Shown in pieces: positions 1 through 8,084 of a DNA stretch of 44,989 bases; position 1 is the stretch's first letter, and every line of letters begins with the position of its first letter. Source of the stretch: a virus; IMG/VR virus record IMGVR_UViG_3300027902_000013, positions 1 to 44,989 of that record, one strand, 5' to 3'. The notes beneath the pieces are model-generated. The model was given only the letters and a program-made list of their open reading frames with translations, did no database searches and was not told the DNA's origin. Made by a program: the position numbers and the translations under genes.

Positions 1-2681
1 ATCAACATATATTCTTCAGGACTTGGAATTGGATCCAGAGGAATAGTGCATTGAATCATATCAAATCTATCTTGTAGTAATTGAATAACTGACGACCACG
101 AATCTCCAACAGCAACAATACTTCCAACAGTATTCTGTCTCTTTGGACAAACAATATACTCACCACCATATTTTGAATAGTATTCTAACTTCAACCATTC
201 TTCAGATCCTGTTGGAGCTTTTATGTTTACCCACCCACAATCTAAATCCTTTGAAGTAATTATCACAGCGCTTCCAACAAACTTCTTCTTTGGAATAGGA
301 TCTATCGCTTGATTTCTTGCTAGACTATTAACCACTTCAGTAAAGTTAGTGTAAACTTCAGGTAGTATCCCCGATACATGAATGTTAGATAACCTCATCG
401 TAGTATCAAGGTAGTATGCATACACCTTATCAAACATCGCTTCGTAAGAGAAGAATCCCTTAGTCGAGCGGTTAGCAAATATCTTTAAGAGGTTGTCATT
501 GACACCCCTAAAAGGAGCAGGGATCTGTCCTATGTCGAGTATTTTTCCGAGATATGAGTAACCGCTCGTTATCCCAAATAACATATTTGATAAGTACTTT
601 CCATTGAACACAATTCCTTCGCAACCAAGTTCGATTCCATCTATCATATCCTCAACAAGAAATTCAAACTGTTCCGCGAAGGGACCTAACTTAAGTGCTA
701 CTTCCTGTAATTTTGTTCGGGATGTGAACTCATCAATATATTTCCATGTCTCTGATTCGCCTCTATACTTAACTGGTTTTACAATCTTATAAGTCTTATC
801 CTTTAAATAATTGGTTAGATTCGTAACACCTTTAACTATTACTCCAAAAGGAACTTTGATTCCAGCATTTATAGCTTCTTCTCTCATTACATACTTGTTT
901 AGCTCTAACTCTGCTGATTTAGAATCAGCACCAAGTATATTCTTTCCATTCTTAATTAAATAGTCTACTGTATCGCCTGTGTATACATCTGGACATAAAA
1001 TTACATCAGCTCTATCTACATATGACCAGAAGTTATCAATTATCGTTAGTTTGTTTAGTCCTTCGCCAATCCTAGGACGTTGAATATTCTGATCTGAACT
1101 ATAAAATGGACAAAAATACCACGTATTATCGTATTTTTTGGCCAAAGATTCAACAATTGATGGATACATTCCTCCTTCCATAACAAGCAAGTTACCAAAA
1201 GGTGTCTCTTGTGGATTAGAATCTACTTGCTTTTTAACTGATTTTCCATCAGTTACAGCAGGTTCAACTCCTACATTCTGTAGTCCAGCTGGTCCAATAT
1301 CTGGTTTTGGAAGTGGAGTATCTGTTGGAAGTTCTGGTATAGTAGTAGGATCATATGGTGTCATACCTGGTTGCATGATTGGAAACTCACCCCAGTTGAC
1401 AGGGTCCATATTATTTCTAACTCTTTCTTCATTGATTGAAGTAAATCCAACCTTTAAGTTGGTTTCTCGTTCTTTTAAAGCATACTCTGCGTCAACGGGA
1501 ACGTTCTCTTCGTATGCAACGAATAGATTATCATCATACAGCGGCATGATAGCTGAATTGATTCGTTCTTCTAGTCGTCTTAACTTTGGAGTAATAGTAT
1601 CTCTTTGATATCTAGTTTCAGACGTATCCATATTACTTCTATTTACTTCGTCAGTAGATATTTTACTCAAAGGAACACCATAAGCTCCTAAAATCTCTTG
1701 CATAGTAATTTTTCTACCAGTTACATACGACATTTCTTTTGGAGTCATTGTTATAGCTTCGTAAGTGAATCGTCTATCAAGAACTAATAGTTTTCCAGCT
1801 TTAGCAGGACCAGAATATCTATTCTTCCAATCTTCTTGAATTCTTTTAATCTCGTCTTCGTCAATTCCTTCTACATCAACTGACATGATTCCTTCAGGTC
1901 GACCAGCATTTCTTAATAAAGAAGTTTCAAACGCTTTAACTTGCTCATCAAATACAACACTTTGTGCTATAGCCGCCATTGGAGAGAAACCATAGTAAGA
2001 ATTTGTTGGATTAGATGTCTTCATATGAACAATTTCATCCACATCAAAAGGAATCTTATCTGGTCCTCTAATTCCAACGTATCCAGCTATAAACTCTGTC
2101 TTACTTGGAACGATTCTCATTAGTTGGGAGGGAAGTATCCATAGTTGCGCCGGAATCCCAAACTTATTTTTGATAAGATATACATATGTATTACCTGTCA
2201 GTTCTTGAAACAACTGTATCTCTTCAAACAACTGGAATCTTGTAGTCCACGGATTTGGATTATCTAACAATTCAATCCAAGGATGTTGAAATACTTCTTC
2301 TATCTCTACTGCGTCATTTAATTTCTTTGTTAAGACAGGATTAGTATGTAACCTAGCTTTAGTTTTTCTATCCACTGGTTTGGTTGCTAATATAGACTTC
2401 ATATTCTTCTTGGGTATCTTCAAGTATAACTTAAGCGGAACTTTAGCAACTGATTGTGCATTGATATTAGAACAGATGTAGACGTATGAACGGTACTGAT
2501 GTACTTGATACATCCAATCTTGATCTGGAGCTACTTCATGCGCGGGATATCCCCAAGGAAATTCAAAGAATGTTACTTTTCTTTCTCCTGGTCCTGTTCC
2601 TGTCTGGTCAACTGTTTTAACTACAGACCCACCATTTGGTAGTTTCTGGAGTTGTTCTGAACTTTGAACTTCTGGTGTCAT
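1..2681 (-). CDS. Portal protein fused to a C-terminal ATP-grasp ligase module (partial)
   Basis: One open frame runs from an ATG at 2681 past the left edge, giving at least 893 codons. I read it base by base across the junction at 1040-1210 and found no stop. Residues about 30-430 read as an HK97-type portal: the first 100 residues match the domain, a helical stretch with YYGFSPMAAIAQSV is present, and so is the region LRRLEERINSAIMPLYDD. A Pro-rich linker spans about 437-496. From residue 500 the protein resembles a GARS/PurD-like ATP-grasp: a Rossmann-like pre-domain (VILCPDVYTGDTVDYL), the nucleotide-binding strand YKIVKP (635-636), ELGCEGIVFNGK near 690, and a PurD-like tail (VGSIVAVGD). 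The SD AGAAGGA lies inside the end of the upstream zinc-ribbon gene. The portal forms the DNA entry vertex. The ligase substrate is unknown. Confidence 0.88.
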   Translation of the reverse strand, partial: MTPEVQSSEQLQKLPNGGSVVKTVDQTGTGPGERKVTFFEFPWGYPAHEVAPDQDWMYQVHQYRSYVYICSNINAQSVAKVPLKLYLKIPKKNMKSILATKPVDRKTKARLHTNPVLTKKLNDAVEIEEVFQHPWIELLDNPNPWTTRFQLFEEIQLFQELTGNTYVYLIKNKFGIPAQLWILPSQLMRIVPSKTEFIAGYVGIRGPDKIPFDVDEIVHMKTSNPTNSYYGFSPMAAIAQSVVFDEQVKAFETSLLRNAGRPEGIMSVDVEGIDEDEIKRIQEDWKNRYSGPAKAGKLLVLDRRFTYEAITMTPKEMSYVTGRKITMQEILGAYGVPLSKISTDEVNRSNMDTSETRYQRDTITPKLRRLEERINSAIMPLYDDNLFVAYEENVPVDAEYALKERETNLKVGFTSINEERVRNNMDPVNWGEFPIMQPGMTPYDPTTIPELPTDTPLPKPDIGPAGLQNVGVEPAVTDGKSVKKQVDSNPQETPFGNLLVMEGGMYPSIVESLAKKYDNTWYFCPFYSSDQNIQRPRIGEGLNKLTIIDNFWSYVDRADVILCPDVYTGDTVDYLIKNGKNILGADSKSAELELNKYVMREEAINAGIKVPFGVIVKGVTNLTNYLKDKTYKIVKPVKYRGESETWKYIDEFTSRTKLQEVALKLGPFAEQFEFLVEDMIDGIELGCEGIVFNGKYLSNMLFGITSGYSYLGKILDIGQIPAPFRGVNDNLLKIFANRSTKGFFSYEAMFDKVYAYYLDTTMRLSNIHVSGILPEVYTNFTEVVNSLARNQAIDPIPKKKFVGSAVIITSKDLDCGWVNIKAPTGSEEWLKLEYYSKYGGEYIVCPKRQNTVGSIVAVGDSWSSVIQLLQDRFDMIQCTIPLDPIPSPEEYML

Positions 2682-2687
2682 AGGTTA

Positions 2688-2885
2688 TTATCCTTCTGGA
2701 CAATTTTTACATTCCGTATTATTCAAACACCATGTCGGCATTTGTACTACTTTCTTAATAACAGCTAAATTGATTTCTAAATCTTTACTTTTACATTTTG
2801 GACATTCTAGATTCTGATCTGTAAGTCGTGTGAAAATGTATCCGCACCCCCTACAGTCAATTCGATACAATTGGTCTTTGAGCAT
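2688..2885 (-). CDS. Small zinc-ribbon protein between terminase and portal genes
   Basis: This 65-aa protein has a clear zinc ribbon: C12-x2-C15 (CRGCGYIF) and C28-x2-C31 (LECPKCKS). Two more cysteines in a CKNC motif sit near the C-terminus. Its start overlaps the end of the upstream amber-containing frame by 29 bases, and its stop lies seven bases before the portal ATG, so translation is probably coupled. Small zinc ribbons near packaging genes occur in other phages, but none has a role I can assign here. It could bind nucleic acid or act as an adaptor. Confidence 0.75.
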   Translation of the reverse strand: MLKDQLYRIDCRGCGYIFTRLTDQNLECPKCKSKDLEINLAVIKKVVQMPTWCLNNTECKNCPEG

Positions 2886-3174
2886 CTTGTTTATATTTCT
2901 CCATTATTTCTTCTATAAGTTTGAAGTTGGGTTCATTAAACTTCGCTGGGTGTTCAATTTTTTCATAAGGAGTACCTCTCAGCATTGAGTATGCAATATG
3001 ATGGTGTCTGTATTCTCTCTTTACTTGATTGATTTGGTATTGTATCTTCCAAAGAGGTTCTGTCCTTATGTATTGTTTCCCATTGATGATACACGTTTGT
3101 TTACGAGATAGCTTGAGTGTCCGTAAACTTAAACCCCACTCTTTTAGTTGCTTCTTTAATTCTTCCTACCGCAT
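2857..3174 (-). pseudogene. Conserved-looking 105-codon ORF with an in-frame amber stop at codon 3
   Basis: A strong SD (AAAGGAG, 7-base spacer) precedes ATG-CGG-TAG-GAA-GAA at 3174. After the TAG at 3168-3166 the frame stays open for 102 more codons to TGA at 2859. The predicted protein is basic and helical and contains HHHIAYSMLRGTPYEKIE, which looks like a real conserved phage protein. No alternative start lies close behind the TAG; the next in-frame ATG leaves only about 40 codons. The frame overlaps the zinc-ribbon gene. Options are a nonsense mutation, amber suppression, or a base error. TAG acts as a normal stop in several other genes here, so global recoding is not supported. Confidence 0.6.
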
Positions 3175-3203
3175 AGTATTACTCCTTTCAATGTAGTATA
3201 GTA

Positions 3204-3277
3204 GTGGGGAAGTAGGAGTTATTCTTAAATAGGAAACTTCCTAAGAAAACCTATTCAAACTCCTACTTCTATCCCAC
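3204..3277 (-). promoter_or_regulatory. Large nested inverted repeat upstream of the amber ORF
   Basis: Arms GTGGGGAAGTAGGAGTT (3204-3220) and 3258-3277 pair over 12 plus 5 bases with a small bulge. Between them a second hairpin forms: TTCTT/AAGAA (3222-3226 with 3243-3247) enclosing AGGAA/TTCCT (3231-3235 with 3238-3242). The element sits in the 210-base gap after terL, just upstream of the SD for the amber ORF. On the minus-strand transcript it could be a processing site, an attenuator or a translation control element. No T-run follows, so a simple intrinsic terminator is less likely. I see no gene in 3278-3384. Confidence 0.6.
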
Positions 3278-3384
3278 ACTTAGAAGATTATGTCTAAATA
3301 TATCAGAATTTGAACTATGATTTGTTGATTATTAAGCACAAAACATAACAAATTGTTCCAAATTTCACTTAAAATGTCCACTTT

Positions 3385-4857
3385 TTACATGTCCCAGTCA
3401 TCATTTTCTTCGGAATTTGTATCCAAAACCATCGAAAATAATCTTTTTCTTCTCGCTAAATTCGAGAAAGCTATCAGAATTGCGTCTAATTTATCGGGAG
3501 AGTGACCGTTCAAAAGTAGTTTTTCATCTGATTTTGGTTTCAATTTGTTGACGCCTTGACCACTTTTTAGTACCATTTCGGTCTTTACTTTGGAAATTTG
3601 TCTCTTTAAGTCATCATCTTTCGATAAACAGATAGTTTTTTCTTCCAGTCTACTTTTAAAAGCGAATGCACATTCTGTTCTCTTGTCTGCGAAACGGTTC
3701 CATTGCATAGCTGCGCCAGCTGAATGATAAGGAACTACTTTGTGTCCAAGTTTCTTTAACGATTGGATACATGCGCTTCCATACCCACCATCAGCGTCCA
3801 CAGCAGTAGATGTAACTTTGTTCTCTCTAATTGTCTCATCTAACTTAGCAACAAGCGCTTCATTAGAAATTCTTTGTTGATATACAATCTGTTTACATTC
3901 TACATCTTTTAATAGATATGCAGTAGTATAGTCTTGACCTTCACCACTTGGGTCCACGCCTAGCACGCATATATCTTTGAAGCCTTCTAATTTTTCTGGA
4001 TCTATGTCTTTCGCATCTCTATTCATAGCGTTGTCAACAGACTTATGACTGAAGAGAATATCTTTACTAGCTTCAGGAAAGACGCTTAAAACTTTCGCAA
4101 GGTATTCTGGAGATTCCTCTCCATACTCAGCTTTCATGAACTCAACCCATTCTTTTGAGGGTAAGTTCGGATTTACTACTTTACCCGCAAGAACGTTCGG
4201 CGTCTGAAGCGCACTTATGGATAGTTTGTTCCACCCATTACTACTATCCGGTGGTCCTGATAAGAAAGTATTGTAGAAATAACCATCCATTGAAATTGCA
4301 TTTCCAATTGCAAGTATACGAGATTCAGGATTTGTACACATGGTCAGCGCACCCTCAAATACGCTATCGTCTAGTCCTGCCGCTTCGTCTAAGCACAAAA
4401 GTAAATGTTTGGAATGCAAACCCTGGAAACGAGAACCCAAACTCTCATCAGCCTGTGACTTCTTCTCAGACGTATAACCCATAATGAAATGATCTGGTTC
4501 AAGAGGATCTTTCAACATCAAAGTTTCGTAGATTTTAACTCCAGTTGGAAACGGGATTTCTTTGAACTGAGAATAGATCTCTCGAAACAATATCGCAGCA
4601 CAAAGTTTGTAAGTAGGAGCTGTACAAATCACAATCGCATCTGGATATGAGAAGAACCACCACAAACAAATTCGGGCAGCAACAAAGCTTTTACCGCATC
4701 CAAACGCGGACTTTACTGTCGTTCGCGGCCACCGCATTACACTCCTCCAAATGTCGTATTGTTTCTCCCAACACTTTGTTTTAAAAAAGTAGGACTCAAA
4801 CAATTCTGGTTTGGATCTAAATTCTTTTATTACGTTTACACCAGCTGATTCAAGCAT
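3385..4857 (-). CDS. terL: Terminase large subunit (TerL)
   Basis: This is the packaging ATPase and nuclease. Counting from the ATG at 4857, Walker A is SAFGCGKS (50-57) and Walker B is LLLCLDEAAG (152-161, D157 E158). The RNase H-like nuclease starts at VLGVDPSGEGQD, and the acidic residue in SPDKLDAILIAF lies near the end. The length of 490 aa is typical. I chose 4857 over the ATG at 4872 because GGAG lies seven bases before it, and because ATG and the upstream stop share ATGCTTGA, a coupled overlap. It follows a homing endonuclease gene that separates it from the TerS-like gene. Confidence 0.93.
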   Translation of the reverse strand: MLESAGVNVIKEFRSKPELFESYFFKTKCWEKQYDIWRSVMRWPRTTVKSAFGCGKSFVAARICLWWFFSYPDAIVICTAPTYKLCAAILFREIYSQFKEIPFPTGVKIYETLMLKDPLEPDHFIMGYTSEKKSQADESLGSRFQGLHSKHLLLCLDEAAGLDDSVFEGALTMCTNPESRILAIGNAISMDGYFYNTFLSGPPDSSNGWNKLSISALQTPNVLAGKVVNPNLPSKEWVEFMKAEYGEESPEYLAKVLSVFPEASKDILFSHKSVDNAMNRDAKDIDPEKLEGFKDICVLGVDPSGEGQDYTTAYLLKDVECKQIVYQQRISNEALVAKLDETIRENKVTSTAVDADGGYGSACIQSLKKLGHKVVPYHSAGAAMQWNRFADKRTECAFAFKSRLEEKTICLSKDDDLKRQISKVKTEMVLKSGQGVNKLKPKSDEKLLLNGHSPDKLDAILIAFSNLARRKRLFSMVLDTNSEENDDWDM

Positions 4858-5869
4858 TATTAGTCTCCACAAATTGTTTAATTTTCTCTTCTACTTGTTT
4901 CATATCATCTAACTCTGTATACCAAATTACTAAAGTATCCCAACCATACTTCTTAAAATGATCTATTCTATCTTTTTCATGAATCTCTCTTGGAATATGA
5001 TTCCATTCTTCTGTGTGTCTCCATCCAAAATGTTCTATCAACTTCATTTGATCTTTATTAGTAAAGTCTGGGTTTCTCCTATCTATAATGTGAGTTTTGT
5101 TTCCGGTATATTTCCACTTACCCGGATACATCTCTTTCAAAAGATTTAAGATTATAGTTTCTGGTATATTAGGTCCTTCTGCTGCTACTGCGTCTGCCAT
5201 CTTTTGTAAAAATTCTGGATCTGTCCAACATTCTTTTCCAGCAGTAGAATGTCTTTCTAAAGTTTCTGGGCTATTATGAATCTGGAGCATTTTTTCTCTA
5301 TGTTTCGGATCTTCCCACTTTTTCTTTTGAGCTATCCTATTCTTTTCTATTGTCTCTGGTTTATTTAGTGATATCTTTAAACTCTTTCTGTGCTCTTCTG
5401 ATAAGGGTTTTTTATGTACTTCAGATAATCTTTTTCTATAATCCAGATCTTTCCAAAGATCTATACTTCGCTGTCTATTAACTTCTCTCTGTTCCGGTGT
5501 TGCTTTCTGTCCCTTTCTACCTTTACCACCGACTGCCCATTTGTTTCCTATTCCAAAAGTTTTTCTTCTTAAAGTTTCTTTCTCTGTAAGAACCATTTTC
5601 TTCTTGTTTGGTCCGCGCTTGTATCCTTTTGGTTTATGAGTTTTCTTTATGGTTGTTGGGCATTGTGAAGCGTATTGACTACAACACAAAGCTCCATTCT
5701 TAAACTGATACTTCCAAGGACGGCCGCATCCAAAATCACAAAGACTTGGATTAAGTCTTACCTTTTCTATCTTCAGTTTCTTTTTCCTATGTCCTCTAAT
5801 GAACCTATTTGGTTTTTTAGTATCTCTACCGATTTTAGTTTCTCTACCGCAACCACACTCGCAAAGCAT
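4850..5869 (-). CDS. EDxHD (Vsr-like) homing endonuclease between terS and terL
   Basis: This is a 339-aa free-standing nuclease gene. The N-terminus has two zinc-knuckle-like blocks (CECGCGRE and CDFGCGRPWKY...CCSQYASQC). The middle (about 125-225) has NUMOD-like DNA-binding repeats such as SEEHRKSLK and WEDPKHREKM. The C-terminal domain matches the EDxHD/Vsr-like fold of the I-Bth0305I type: E237 (IPETIILNLL), D268 (RNPDF), IEHFGWRH with H285, D300, and the final strand WDTLVIWYTEL. Its SD AAGGAGG overlaps the TerS-like stop, and its own end overlaps the terL start by eight bases. Two related genes are at 13602 and 36498. Activity is inferred, not shown. Confidence 0.85.
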   Translation of the reverse strand: MLCECGCGRETKIGRDTKKPNRFIRGHRKKKLKIEKVRLNPSLCDFGCGRPWKYQFKNGALCCSQYASQCPTTIKKTHKPKGYKRGPNKKKMVLTEKETLRRKTFGIGNKWAVGGKGRKGQKATPEQREVNRQRSIDLWKDLDYRKRLSEVHKKPLSEEHRKSLKISLNKPETIEKNRIAQKKKWEDPKHREKMLQIHNSPETLERHSTAGKECWTDPEFLQKMADAVAAEGPNIPETIILNLLKEMYPGKWKYTGNKTHIIDRRNPDFTNKDQMKLIEHFGWRHTEEWNHIPREIHEKDRIDHFKKYGWDTLVIWYTELDDMKQVEEKIKQFVETNNA

Positions 5870-6538
5870 TTATTCCTCCTTCTTTTCTTCTATTTGTTTT
5901 GGTTCTTCTGGAGTAACATCTATAGCTTCTGAATTATCAACTTCTCCTCTCAATCTTAATAGATCCAAGAAAGATACTTGGTGTTTAATCTCCCCCTCTA
6001 CAAATACTTCTTGAACTGGATTTCCCCATCCCCTACGCTCCAATATGTTAATAGCACTTAACTTATCCTGCAACTTATGAGGAATAGTAGCTTTCTTTCC
6101 AGTAATTGGGTCTAACCCGTGTATAACATTGATCAAAAAGTCAACTAACATCTCTCCGTCTCTTGTTTTCTCCCTAATAACCGCCATTAGTTTCTTTTGA
6201 CCTGATTTAACTACAGATGCTCTTTCTTGTGAAGTATTTTTAATTCCAGCTAAAGCTCTTTCAGTAGTTTCCAGTTTTAATTTCTCTTGTCTTTGTTTTA
6301 ATAACTCCTTTTCCTTCTTTTGATCTGGAGTTAATTCTAGTTCTGGATTTTCAATAGATACTAACAATTTAGCAGTATCTGTTTCTAATCCTTTTGTGTC
6401 TTGAGCTAATTGAAAACTTATATCTTCTGGTCTAATTTCTACTTCTGGAAGTTGTGGGGGATTCTCTGTTTCAAAACATTTACTTTCTATCATAGCATTT
6501 AGTTTATCAGAGATTTCTTTAAGAGTTTTATCCTTCAT
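5870..6538 (-). CDS. Probable terminase small subunit
   Basis: This is a 222-aa charged helical protein. Its core, about 110-180 (IREKTRDGEMLVDFLINVI then LQDKLSAINILERRGWGNP), resembles small phage DNA-binding or TerS proteins. In that pattern a DGE-type helix is followed by a helix ending in RGWG-P. The N-terminal half is predicted coiled coil, with a KKEKELLKQRQEKLKLE run. Position supports the call: it sits upstream of terL, with only the homing endonuclease between. The start overlaps the preceding stop as ATGA. Functional identity rests mainly on context. Confidence 0.6.
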   Translation of the reverse strand: MKDKTLKEISDKLNAMIESKCFETENPPQLPEVEIRPEDISFQLAQDTKGLETDTAKLLVSIENPELELTPDQKKEKELLKQRQEKLKLETTERALAGIKNTSQERASVVKSGQKKLMAVIREKTRDGEMLVDFLINVIHGLDPITGKKATIPHKLQDKLSAINILERRGWGNPVQEVFVEGEIKHQVSFLDLLRLRGEVDNSEAIDVTPEEPKQIEEKKEE

Positions 6539-6699
6539 TTTAGATACCTCTTTATCTCTTGACTAATCGGTCCATTGGTTCTGATGTCTTCTATGATAAC
6601 TTTAATGATAGTTTGTTTAAGTTCTTTGTATTTAGTTTCTTCTTTGAGTCTTTCTCTTACTAATCTATTCTTAATCTGTTCGAGAGATTCTGTTTTCAT
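6535..6699 (-). CDS. 54-aa hypothetical helical protein
   Basis: The short frame begins MKTESLEQIKNRLVRERLKE and ends SQEIKRYLK. It has an SD (GGAG, seven bases before the ATG at 6699) and ATGA overlaps with both neighbours: the stop of the RHH-like gene and the start of the TerS-like gene. That tight coupling is the main evidence that it is real. It is highly charged and probably one or two helices. No family is recognised. Confidence 0.7.
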   Translation of the reverse strand: MKTESLEQIKNRLVRERLKEETKYKELKQTIIKVIIEDIRTNGPISQEIKRYLK

Positions 6700-6890
6700 T
6701 TCTTATCTCCTTGTATTGGAACTGTATTCTTATCTATCCAACTACATATACCTTCTCGTAGTACTGAAGATAATGTTGGAGGTTTTAATCCCTTGAGTAT
6801 TTGTTGAGCTTGAAACCTCTTAAAAGTATCATAGTGAAGCTTTGAGATACATACGCTGATTGTCTTATCATTCTTCAGATTGTTAGTCAT
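6696..6890 (-). CDS. Ribbon-helix-helix-like small protein
   Basis: The 64-aa protein has a short beta strand (KTISVCISK), then two helices (YDTFKRFQAQQIL and LSSVLREGICSWIDKN), the pattern of an Arc/MetJ-type DNA-binding dimer. It is the first full gene of the leftward packaging operon and is preceded by a 9-codon leader whose stop overlaps its start. It may regulate its own divergent promoter region. A second protein of similar build is encoded at 12026 in the opposite operon. Confidence 0.6.
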   Translation of the reverse strand: MTNNLKNDKTISVCISKLHYDTFKRFQAQQILKGLKPPTLSSVLREGICSWIDKNTVPIQGDKK

Positions 6891-6912
6891 AGTATTTTAA
6901 TGATCCTTTCAT
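6883..6912 (-). CDS. 9-codon leader ORF overlapping the RHH-like gene
   Basis: ATG at 6912 has the best SD of the region (GGAGGAG, nine-base spacer). It encodes MKGSLKYYD and stops with TAA at 6885-6883. The ATG of the RHH-like gene (6890) lies inside its last codons in another frame. The downstream gene has only a poor, distant SD of its own, so translation of the leader probably delivers ribosomes to it. Confidence 0.5.
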   Translation of the reverse strand: MKGSLKYYD

Positions 6913-7068
6913 AGTATTTCACTCCTCCCAGTATATATGTTCTATGTGTATCATATATTATCTTGTAAATAATTCATGTTCAGCAGGGGGATTTTCGTAT
7001 AAATAGTTATTTTACATATTCACTACCTAATATCATTCATCTTCAAAATGTAATGTATCAAATAAATC

Positions 7069-7094
7069 ATACATTTTCTAGTGGGGGTTCATGA
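7069..7094. repeat. 26-bp direct repeat, copy 1
   Basis: ATACATTTTCTAGTGGGGG begins this copy. It matches 7171-7196 at 25 of 26 positions, 102 bases apart, and both are followed by an AATTTAATTAG-like tract. It lies upstream of the leftward operon in gene-free DNA. Possible roles are regulator binding or phage promoter sites. Apart from the repeats I see no gene in 6913-7416. Confidence 0.7.
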
Positions 7095-7170
7095 TCAATT
7101 TAATTTAATTAGAATCGAATTATACCAGTATTCAATGATTCTAACTACTTACCGCTATTGACTAATTTTT

Positions 7171-7196
7171 ATACATTTTCTAGTGGGGTTTCATGA
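7171..7196. repeat. 26-bp direct repeat, copy 2
   Basis: This is the second copy, differing by one base (G to T in the G-run). It is followed by AATTTAATTAG. See 7069-7094. Confidence 0.7.
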
Positions 7197-7369
7197 ATTT
7201 TAGAATTTAATTAGTTTACAGTACAATTATTTCCGTATGTTTTAAGTTTCAAGTGCTAATTATACTGGTCAAGAACTGTCCCAAATTTTCAAATCAAGAT
7301 TTCGATTGTACAATTTTAACATCTAATAAAATTGTCAAGTCTTCAATAGTAATGTCAAGAACATATAAA

Positions 7370-7450
7370 TGAGTGGAGATAGATACCCACTCAATTCCTT
7401 TCTTTCTCCTTTCACTTGGGACTAGCTCTTCGGAACTAGTCCCATTTTTT
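7370..7450 (+). terminator. Tandem hairpins ending in an intrinsic terminator; possible small RNA 3' end
   Basis: Hairpin 1 is TGAGTGG/CCACTCA (7370-7376 with 7387-7393). Hairpin 2 is TGGGACTAG/CTAGTCCCA (7417-7425 with 7436-7444) with TTCG in the loop, followed directly by six T (7445-7450). This is a textbook plus-strand terminator, yet no plus-strand gene lies upstream within the window's divergent region. The transcript it ends may therefore be a non-coding RNA starting somewhere in 7100-7360. Confidence 0.75.
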
Positions 7451-7571
7451 ACGTTGTTCTTGTAGTGGATATCAATAATTACGTTGTCTTAGGATCCGAA
7501 CTATACTTGTAGCAAGATCGGATCTTACTTCGTTTAGATGTTAGATTTCAGTTAGAGGATTAGTTAGATAT

Positions 7572-7607
7572 ACAGTTAATTATATAGTTAATTATACAGT
7601 TAATTAT
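7572..7607. repeat. Three tandem 12-bp repeats (iteron-like)
   Basis: ACAGTTAATTAT, ATAGTTAATTAT and ACAGTTAATTAT follow each other without spacing, then ACA. The TTAATTA core is nearly palindromic. Tandem short repeats like this often bind initiator or repressor proteins. Confidence 0.8.
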
Positions 7608-8084
7608 ACATTGGGAATACATAATGAATAAGAAGAATTAGTTATGGTCGTGTGTTGGAATTGTGTGTGGAACTTGTAGTGTTTATATATGGTAATACTG
7701 AGTAGATCTGTTCCAATTTAGTTTAAACTTTACCCCTCCCCTCCATCGTTCGCAGTTCCGTTCGCAATCCACTTACATTCCAACCAGTTATCCACCCAGT
7801 GAGCACCGAACTGTCCACTACTACGTCTTGAACTACTACTTACACACTATATAGACTACTGAACCACCTACTGTCTACTACACAAGTCTACACACTGTCA
7901 GATACACTTGCAACACACCGCTTTACTTGGTTAAACTGAAGGATCCGATCTGTTTATCGTCAATTTAACAAGATCTACCGTAGATAGTCAGTTCTGAACT
8001 AAAAGATCCGATATATTATTATATTATATTATTATATATCGAAAAGACCACCCAGTATTCGATACACACGTCATCTATAGACTA

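Noticed and set aside
1138-1608. 156-codon plus-strand frame
   Set aside because: It lies fully antisense to the continuous portal/ATP-grasp frame and has the composition of a shadow frame.
2857-3174. Global TAG-to-Gln recoding (alternative genetic code)
   Set aside because: Several genes end in TAG right before a normal SD and start, and no other gene needs TAG read-through. The amber codon here is a local matter.
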